A stretch of DNA of 7,099 nucleotides from JASFRI01 sp050115015 (GTDB lineage Bacteria > Acidobacteriota > Polarisedimenticolia > CBDVAL01), in assembly GCA_050115015.1 (NCBI GenBank), contig JASFRI010000214.1:1-7099 (forward strand), read 5' to 3'. Positions 5,406 to 7,099 of the stretch are shown here, in pieces. Both the position numbers and the translations under genes were made by a program. Every line of letters starts with the position of its first letter. Positions within the stretch are counted from its first letter, which is position 1. The notes under the pieces were generated by a model, which was not told the origin of the DNA, ran no database searches, and saw only the letters and a list, made by a program, of their open reading frames with translations.

Positions 5406-7099
5406 ATGTGTGACAATGGGTTCTCGATGCTCCGCCTCCTTGCGCGTCGATTCTGCGGGACCGTCGCGATGGTCCTGCTCTGCTTCGCGCCGGCGGTCCA
5501 GGCCCAGGATTGCACCTCGGATCCCGAATGCGACGACTCGCTCGTCTGCAACGGGACCGAGTGGTGCGACCTCTCCGGTGGATCCCCCGGCTGGTGCATG
5601 CCCGGCACGCCGATCCTGTGCGACGACTCGGACCCCTGCACCGTCGACTACTGCATCGAGCCGGGCACCTGTGTCGGCGATCCCACGCCCGACGCCGAGG
5701 AGGCGCCCGGTCCCGACGGACTCTGCGATACCGACGACGACAACCTCGACCTCTATGGTCCGGATGGAGTCTGTGGGTCTCCCGACGATCTGACCGGCGA
5801 CGGAGTCTGCGCCCTCGTCGACAACTGCGACGACCGCAGCAACCCCGGGCAGGAGGACGCGGATCGGGACGGACTGGGGAACGCCTGCGACGAGTCTCCC
5901 TGCCGGGAGCGTGGTCTGTACGCCTTCAGCGGTTCTGCCCTCTACCGCGTCGACCCGGCCACGGGTGGGGCGACCTTCGTGGCCTCGGGGTTCCCGAACC
6001 CGCGGGACGTCGCGGTGGATCCCCTCGAGCTCCAGGCCGTGGTGACGGCGAGCCTCGGCGGGATCTACGTCGTCGATCTCGAATCGGGTGCCATCGTGAA
6101 CGCCATCGGGGCAGCGGACCCCTGGGCGGTCGAGTTCGGAGAGGTCTCCGGCCTGGCGTACGTACTGGCGGAGAACGCGCTCAACGTCTTCGACCTGGTC
6201 GGGGGCCTCTGGCCCATCGATTCCTCCGCGATTGCACCCGTGGGGCTTGCCATCGACGCTTCCGAGAGCACGGCCTACGTCCTGGAGGCGGTCGGCGGCA
6301 TCTGGTCCGTCGACCTCAGCACCTACACGCCGACCCTCTTCGGCAGCACGACGTTCGGCGGCGGTCGGGCGATGGACCTCGACCCTGCCGAGACCAGCCT
6401 CTACGCCGTGGACGATGCTCTCGGGGCCCTGGACCAGGTTTCCATCCCCGGGGGGATTCCTTCGCCCATCCCCGCAATCCTGGTGAACCCCCAGGGCATC
6501 GCGCTCGACGCCAGCGGGACCGTTGCCTACGTGACGGACTGGTCCTCCGGCTACGGCGCGATCTCCGAGGTGGACCTGGGGACCGGGGACGTCACCCCGC
6601 TGCCGCAGGATCCCTGGGAACCGATGGAATTCCAGGGAGGGCTGGCGCTCAGTCCGCGGCCGCCGGCCGTCGTATCGCTTCCGATCGGCGAGGCCGCGCC
6701 GCCGTCCACGGGAGTCCCGGTGCCGGTGATGGTCGACGATCTGACGGGTCTCGGGGTGCTGTCTCTCGACTTCACGGTGGGCTTCAACCCGACGGTCCTT
6801 ACCGTGGCGTCGGTCACGCCCGGGGCGATGATCAGCGGCTGCACCCTCACCCCCAACCTGGGTGTTCCCGGGCGGGTCGTCGTCTCGGTCTACTGCAGCG
6901 CCGAACTCAGCGGGGCGGGCACGATCGCCGAGATCAACTTCAACGTGGCCGGCGTGGAGGGGCAGGGTAGCCCGCTGATCCTCACCTCGGTTCTGCTGAA
7001 CGAGGGCTCGCCGCAGGTCTGCGGTAGCGACGGCAGCTTCGCCGTGCCCGTGGACGTCACGGGCCGGATCGTGTACTACCGGGACGACGTCACCTCCAC
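5406..7099 (+). CDS. Secreted multidomain protein: cysteine-rich, thrombospondin type 3-like, propeller and cohesin-like domains (right end cut)
   Basis: The first 564 residues are present and the frame stays open to the edge. Residues 1-34 form a signal peptide with RR at 14-15, a hydrophobic core at 18-30 and likely cleavage after AVQA. Residues 36-166 hold 15 cysteines, with CNGTEWCDLS, CDDSDPCTVDYC and two GPDG-x-C units. VDNC...NPGQEDADRDGLGNACD (138-162) is a thrombospondin type 3-like calcium-binding motif. About six propeller-like strands groups (169-417) each read like VAVDP, LAIDAS or IALDAS, followed by AYVxD and xxVDLxTG. Residues 422-546 resemble a cohesin (VPVPVMVDDLTG, LDFTVGFNPTVL). 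GRIVYYRDD at 553-561 opens another domain. The start at 5406 has GAAGGGGG at 5393-5400, five bases upstream; in-frame ATGs at 5295 (strong but buried site, 37 residues longer) and 5427 (shortest classical signal peptide) are alternatives. A surface or extracellular adhesion or scaffold role is inference. Confidence 0.82.
   Translation, partial: MCDNGFSMLRLLARRFCGTVAMVLLCFAPAVQAQDCTSDPECDDSLVCNGTEWCDLSGGSPGWCMPGTPILCDDSDPCTVDYCIEPGTCVGDPTPDAEEAPGPDGLCDTDDDNLDLYGPDGVCGSPDDLTGDGVCALVDNCDDRSNPGQEDADRDGLGNACDESPCRERGLYAFSGSALYRVDPATGGATFVASGFPNPRDVAVDPLELQAVVTASLGGIYVVDLESGAIVNAIGAADPWAVEFGEVSGLAYVLAENALNVFDLVGGLWPIDSSAIAPVGLAIDASESTAYVLEAVGGIWSVDLSTYTPTLFGSTTFGGGRAMDLDPAETSLYAVDDALGALDQVSIPGGIPSPIPAILVNPQGIALDASGTVAYVTDWSSGYGAISEVDLGTGDVTPLPQDPWEPMEFQGGLALSPRPPAVVSLPIGEAAPPSTGVPVPVMVDDLTGLGVLSLDFTVGFNPTVLTVASVTPGAMISGCTLTPNLGVPGRVVVSVYCSAELSGAGTIAEINFNVAGVEGQGSPLILTSVLLNEGSPQVCGSDGSFAVPVDVTGRIVYYRDDVTS

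Noticed and set aside
5510..6970. A 486-codon + strand frame within the secreted-protein gene
   Set aside because: It is arginine-rich with no recognisable domain, whereas the frame starting at 5406 gives a signal peptide, calcium-binding motif, propeller and cohesin-like domain over the same DNA.

Overview
The window is about 7.1 kb of GC-rich bacterial DNA, all of it read on the + strand. The two clear promoters look like ordinary housekeeping sigma-factor promoters (TTGACA/TATAAG-like). Small overlapping genes, a secreted protein with thrombospondin type 3, beta-propeller and cohesin parts, and a eukaryote-like lysine-ketoglutarate reductase domain together suggest an environmental Gram-negative lineage such as Acidobacteriota, Myxococcota or a related candidate phylum. 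This placement is inference; no rRNA or marker gene is present.

Region 1 (1-174) is a control region. It holds a GC-rich inverted repeat, a near-consensus promoter, and an AT-rich dyad with direct repeats overlapping the -10 box that probably form the operator of the next gene. Region 2 (175-3708) is a tight five-gene operon: a short GntR/YtrA-type repressor, ABC ATPase 1, ABC-2 permease 1, ABC ATPase 2 and ABC-2 permease 2. Adjacent genes overlap by 4, 11 and 8 bp or are separated by 5 bp, so translation is probably coupled. The two ATPase-permease pairs look like an ancient tandem duplication. The repressor probably shuts off its own operon until a ligand or envelope stress relieves it, and the ATPases drive an exporter whose substrate cannot be read from sequence.

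Region 3 (3709-5175) has a 138-base gap with a weak possible promoter, then a 442-residue protein resembling the lysine-ketoglutarate reductase half of animal aminoadipic semialdehyde synthase. No partner saccharopine dehydrogenase lies in the window. Region 4 (5176-7099) has a weak hairpin, a strong promoter, and a structured leader whose first hairpin buries a good ribosome binding site and start codon. A large secreted protein follows and runs off the right edge: signal peptide, cysteine-rich region, thrombospondin type 3-like calcium motif, six-bladed-like propeller, cohesin-like domain and the start of another domain.

No RNA genes, CRISPR arrays, insertion sequences or phage genes were seen. 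The points most worth a second look are the sequestering hairpin with two competing in-frame starts before the secreted protein, that protein's domain combination, and the repressor's operator region.
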